Positions 7,156 to 9,190 of a DNA stretch of 9,190 nucleotides are shown here, piece after piece. Numbering within the stretch: the first letter of the stretch is position 1; every line of letters starts with the position of its first letter. Source of the stretch: JBFGJH01 sp041586155 (GTDB taxonomy: Bacteria > Actinomycetota > Acidimicrobiia > Spongiisociales > JAENVV01); the NCBI GenBank assembly GCA_041586155.1, contig JBFHAT010000089.1, positions 1 through 9,190 of the forward strand, read 5' to 3'. The notes below the pieces were generated by a model. That model saw only the letters and a list, made by a program, of their open reading frames with translations, searched no databases and was not told where the DNA came from. The position numbers were made by a program, and so were the translations under genes.

Positions 7156-7167
7156 GCGTTACAACGC
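7156..7167. promoter_or_regulatory. Inverted repeat GCGTT-AC-AACGC in the divergent promoter region
   Basis: A perfect 5-bp inverted repeat with a 2-base spacer lies in the only 49 bases between the oxidoreductase start (7136) and the divergent membrane protein start (7186). The position suits an operator shared by both genes. Its short length means chance cannot be excluded. Confidence 0.3.
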
Positions 7168-7185
7168 CACGTAGGTTGGCAGCTC

Positions 7186-7566
7186 GTGAGTGCCATCGCT
7201 GCCTACTTGTTCGCGGCCGTCGTGGTCGTGGCCGTCGCGTTCCAGCTTGCGTTGGCGGCTGGTGCTCCCGTAGGTCATCTCACGATGGGCGGGCGCTTCG
7301 AGGGCACCCTGCCCACTGCGCTGCGGGTGGGTGCGGTGGTCCAGGCGGCGGTGCTCGGCGCACTCGCCGTCGTGACGCTGGCTCGCGCCGAAGTCGTCGA
7401 CGTCTCTTGGGCGGACCGAACCGGCGTCATGATGTGGGTCGTCGTCGGGGTGAGCGCCATCTCGTTCGCGCTCAACGTTGGCACACCCAGCCATGCCGAA
7501 CGGGCCGTCTGGGCTCCGGTCACGGGGTTGATGCTCGCCACGAGCCTCATCGTCGCACTGAGCTGA
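7186..7566 (+). CDS. Small integral membrane protein with four predicted helices, 126 aa
   Basis: GTG 7186 is chosen because the first helix begins immediately after it; the frame is open further upstream but there overlaps the oppositely oriented oxidoreductase gene. Hydrophobic segments fall at about 4-26, 48-67, 80-98 and 108-125. Between helices 1 and 2 lies GAPVGHLTMGG with LP..LRVG, a pattern I associate with small actinobacterial membrane proteins of unknown function. The SHAERAVW turn before the last helix also fits that group. No catalytic or transport motif is visible. The ribosome site is weak. It converges on the sulfotransferase gene with a 33-bp gap containing no obvious hairpin. 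Confidence 0.72.
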   Translation: MSAIAAYLFAAVVVVAVAFQLALAAGAPVGHLTMGGRFEGTLPTALRVGAVVQAAVLGALAVVTLARAEVVDVSWADRTGVMMWVVVGVSAISFALNVGTPSHAERAVWAPVTGLMLATSLIVALS

Positions 7567-7599
7567 CGAACACTCCACTGGTCGCATCGAGGCAGGGCG

Positions 7600-8328
7600 T
7601 CACGCTCGCAGACGGTGCGGATGCAGGGCTTCGTAGTGGGGCAAGCATCTGGCGTACATGTCGCGCAGGAACGGCACGTCTTCGACCTCGGGATAGTCCC
7701 GCTCCTGAGGGGCGAGACGGGTGCTTTGCTGCAGCTGCGCGTGCCACGTGCCGCCGTACCAGGTGACCTCCGGTCGGTCACCCTCCTCCCAATCGAGCGC
7801 CTCGGGAATGAAAGGGATCCCGACCGCGGCGCAGTACGCCTCGGTCACACCAGCCGGATCAGCCACGAGATCGTCCGAGTCGATCACCGGCGGGACCCTT
7901 CCGTATCGATCGCACACGATGTCGAAGAGCTCACGTTGGGCGGCGATGCTGGTCTCGTCGAGGGTGAACTGTCGCCAATGGGCGTACATGGACGGCAGCA
8001 CCTTGCGAGGGTGGCGGATCAGGAACGTGTGCTGGAAATGGTCGAGGAACTCGCCGTCGGCCATGTGCATGATGTAGTTGGGAAAGTCCTTGCTGAACAG
8101 CGGCCCGGCTGCGGCCCGGGACAACAGTTCTGCCCACACGCCGGCATAAGTGATCTCGGGCTTCAGCTCGTTCTCGTCTGGGCGGGTAGTACGCCGGTCG
8201 GCACCGAAGTAGTAGGCCTGGCCGAACGGCTCATGGGCTACGTCGAAGTCGCCGCGGGTGCGCATCATCCATTCGAAGGCGGTGCCGGTCGCCCGCGGCG
8301 TCGCCCAAATGGCAAGGATCTGGTTCAC
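7600..8328 (-). CDS. PAPS-dependent sulfotransferase family protein, 242 aa
   Basis: Start is GTG 8328, which overlaps the upstream stop as GTGA; GGACAGG lies a few bases before it. The frame stays open to 8643 but that part is a shadow of the upstream gene. The N-terminus shows the 5'-phosphosulfate loop, ATPRATGTAFEW at about 9-20, right after the first strand, and an AHEPFG segment (31-36) as in sulfotransferase-like proteins. K80 (LFSKDFPNY) and the 3'-phosphate signature RHPRKVLPS at 105-113 complete the PAPS site. Family enzymes move sulfate from PAPS to a hydroxyl or amine; the acceptor is unknown. Cytosolic: there is no signal peptide or membrane anchor. Translation is coupled to the racemase-superfamily gene, implying a shared pathway. 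A catalytically inactive sulfotransferase-like role remains possible. Confidence 0.85.
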   Translation of the reverse strand: MNQILAIWATPRATGTAFEWMMRTRGDFDVAHEPFGQAYYFGADRRTTRPDENELKPEITYAGVWAELLSRAAAGPLFSKDFPNYIMHMADGEFLDHFQHTFLIRHPRKVLPSMYAHWRQFTLDETSIAAQRELFDIVCDRYGRVPPVIDSDDLVADPAGVTEAYCAAVGIPFIPEALDWEEGDRPEVTWYGGTWHAQLQQSTRLAPQERDYPEVEDVPFLRDMYARCLPHYEALHPHRLRA

Positions 8329-9107
8329 GTCAGCCTGTCCAGAAGCGAGCCGAATCCGGGCGTGGCCGGCATGCCGAGGATGGACAGGGTTTCCCAGTAG
8401 GTGGCGGCGTCGGAGGCGATGACCGGCGTGGCGGTGCGACGTTCGATCTCGTCCAGCAGTGCCACGGTGGTGAAGCCCTTTCCGGTCTGAACGATGGCGT
8501 CGGCGTCCGGGGCGGCGTCGTGAGCACCCAGCAGCGCCCGGCGGACGATCTCCGGCGGGTAATTCCACAGAGTGGCCGCCTCCACCTCCAACAGCTCGTC
8601 GAGTGACGAGTAGATGCCCTGGTCGATGATGTTGCCGGCCCAACGGACCTCGAAGCCGGCCTGGGTGAGGAAGCGATTGATGCCGTCACTCCAGTCAGGC
8701 CGGTAGTAGGAGTTGGCCACGGCAACGGTGCGAGCGCCGATGGCGCGTAATGCCCGCACGAGGGACATCCCGGCCATCACGAACGGGGCTCCGATGTCGC
8801 TCGATACCTGGTCGATCATGGTCTCGATCTGGGTCGGGCTGGTCCCGGCGGCGTGCACCCAGTTGGTTCCGACCTGCACCACCACGTCGCAATGCGACTC
8901 GGCCAGCGCGAGTGCCGAAGCAGCCAGCTCGTCCATTGCGGCCGCCCGCTGGCCCAGCTCGTAGTCGTAGCCGGGTAAGTGCAGCACGCGCTGGAGGACT
9001 CCGACACCCTTGGGCGCCACCTCGAGGAACTCCATCGGCGAGTCGTCGAAGTACTTGGGTGTGGTGACGAAACCGACGTGCGCCGAGTAGCGCGAGCGGA
9101 GGGTCAC
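8325..9107 (-). CDS. Asp/Glu racemase superfamily protein (maleate isomerase/arylmalonate decarboxylase-like) lacking both catalytic cysteines
   Basis: A 260-aa protein. I chose GTG 9107, which overlaps the upstream stop as GTGA, over ATG 9152, whose extra 15 residues are a frame-shifted reading of the upstream gene's end. The length and two-lobed alpha/beta pattern match maleate isomerase and arylmalonate decarboxylase: the N-terminal strand YSAHVGFVTTP; lobe motif CDVVVQVGTNWVHAAG (73-88); MSLVRALRAIGARTVAVANSY (114-134), the typical helix and strand opening lobe 2; ADAIVQTGKGFTT (202-214); and PVIASDAATYW (228-238). In the family, cysteines at these two motif positions do proton transfer. 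Here they are G80 and G209, and the only cysteine is C73. It is therefore a variant: a divergent chemistry, a decarboxylase-like enzyme using other residues, or a binding protein. Substrates in the family are small dicarboxylates or malonates. Confidence 0.82.
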   Translation of the reverse strand: MTLRSRYSAHVGFVTTPKYFDDSPMEFLEVAPKGVGVLQRVLHLPGYDYELGQRAAAMDELAASALALAESHCDVVVQVGTNWVHAAGTSPTQIETMIDQVSSDIGAPFVMAGMSLVRALRAIGARTVAVANSYYRPDWSDGINRFLTQAGFEVRWAGNIIDQGIYSSLDELLEVEAATLWNYPPEIVRRALLGAHDAAPDADAIVQTGKGFTTVALLDEIERRTATPVIASDAATYWETLSILGMPATPGFGSLLDRLT

Positions 9108-9190
9108 CCCGGGTCCGTCTCCGCGAAGACCCGACGGGCGATTCGGAAGCATTCGACTCCGGCCGGTACTCCGGCGTAGATCGTGATCTG
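9104..9190 (-). CDS. C-terminus of a carboxymuconolactone decarboxylase (CMD)-like protein (start beyond window)
   Basis: The final 28 codons and TGA stop enter from the right edge. They read ITIYAGVPAGVECFRIARRVFAE then TDPG. The YAGxPA....F.IAR.V pattern is the conserved C-terminal helix of the CMD/AhpD superfamily, which includes 4-carboxymuconolactone decarboxylases and peroxidase-partner proteins. The catalytic cysteines of that fold lie upstream and are not visible, so decarboxylase and AhpD-like roles cannot be separated. The stop overlaps the next start as GTGA, placing this gene at the head of the visible operon. Confidence 0.65.
   Translation of the reverse strand, partial: QITIYAGVPAGVECFRIARRVFAETDPG

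Noticed and set aside
7615..8400. 261-aa plus-strand open frame
   Set aside because: It is antisense to the sulfotransferase and the end of the racemase-superfamily gene; its residues reflect the complementary codons.
8329..8643. N-terminal extension of the sulfotransferase to 347 aa
   Set aside because: The extra 105 residues are Arg/Gly/His-rich and lie wholly within the racemase-superfamily coding region. The GTGA overlap at 8325-8328 gives a family-like start just before the phosphosulfate loop.
9108..9152. ATG 9152 as the start of the racemase-superfamily protein
   Set aside because: The 15 added residues overlap the CMD-like C-terminus in another frame; GTG 9107 overlaps its stop exactly and is followed at once by the family's first strand.

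Overview
The window is GC-rich, densely packed bacterial chromosome. Strong GC codon bias, GTG starts, 4-base GTGA gene overlaps, and several actinobacterial-type families suggest a high-GC actinobacterium. The large secreted protein rich in Calx-beta and tandem Ig-like repeats would suit an aquatic or marine lineage such as Acidimicrobiia. This taxonomic guess is inference. I see no tRNA, rRNA, CRISPR array, insertion sequence or phage gene.

Layout. Positions 1-3720 (minus strand) hold 1240 uninterrupted codons of one very large secreted protein. Its order is signal peptide, a ~175-residue beta-rich module, two Calx-beta repeats, a second copy of the module, a PKD/Ig-like domain, a purple-acid-phosphatase-type catalytic domain with a full metal-ligand set, then Ig/cadherin-like tandem repeats that run off the left edge. 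A 131-bp divergent spacer separates it from a plus-strand 141-aa cytosolic protein of unknown function (3852-4277). That gene converges, with a 3-bp gap, on an enolase-superfamily enzyme (4281-5387, minus). Upstream of it on the same strand are a small exported protein (5472-5957) with a near-perfect Shine-Dalgarno, then a zinc-free MDR oxidoreductase (6057-7136). The oxidoreductase is divergent from a four-helix membrane protein (7186-7566, plus).

The right end (7600-9190, minus) is a tightly coupled operon. In transcription order it has the C-terminus of a carboxymuconolactone-decarboxylase-like protein, an Asp/Glu racemase/maleate isomerase/arylmalonate decarboxylase superfamily protein, and a PAPS-type sulfotransferase. 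Both junctions are GTGA stop/start overlaps.

How the genes may work together. The enolase-superfamily enzyme, MDR oxidoreductase, racemase-superfamily protein and CMD-like protein all belong to families of small carboxylic-acid catabolism. Only the last three genes show physical evidence of being one transcription unit. The most unusual points are the racemase-superfamily protein, which lacks both catalytic cysteines and is coupled to a sulfotransferase, and the repeat-built extracellular phosphatase. No complete, clearly new multi-gene system is evident.
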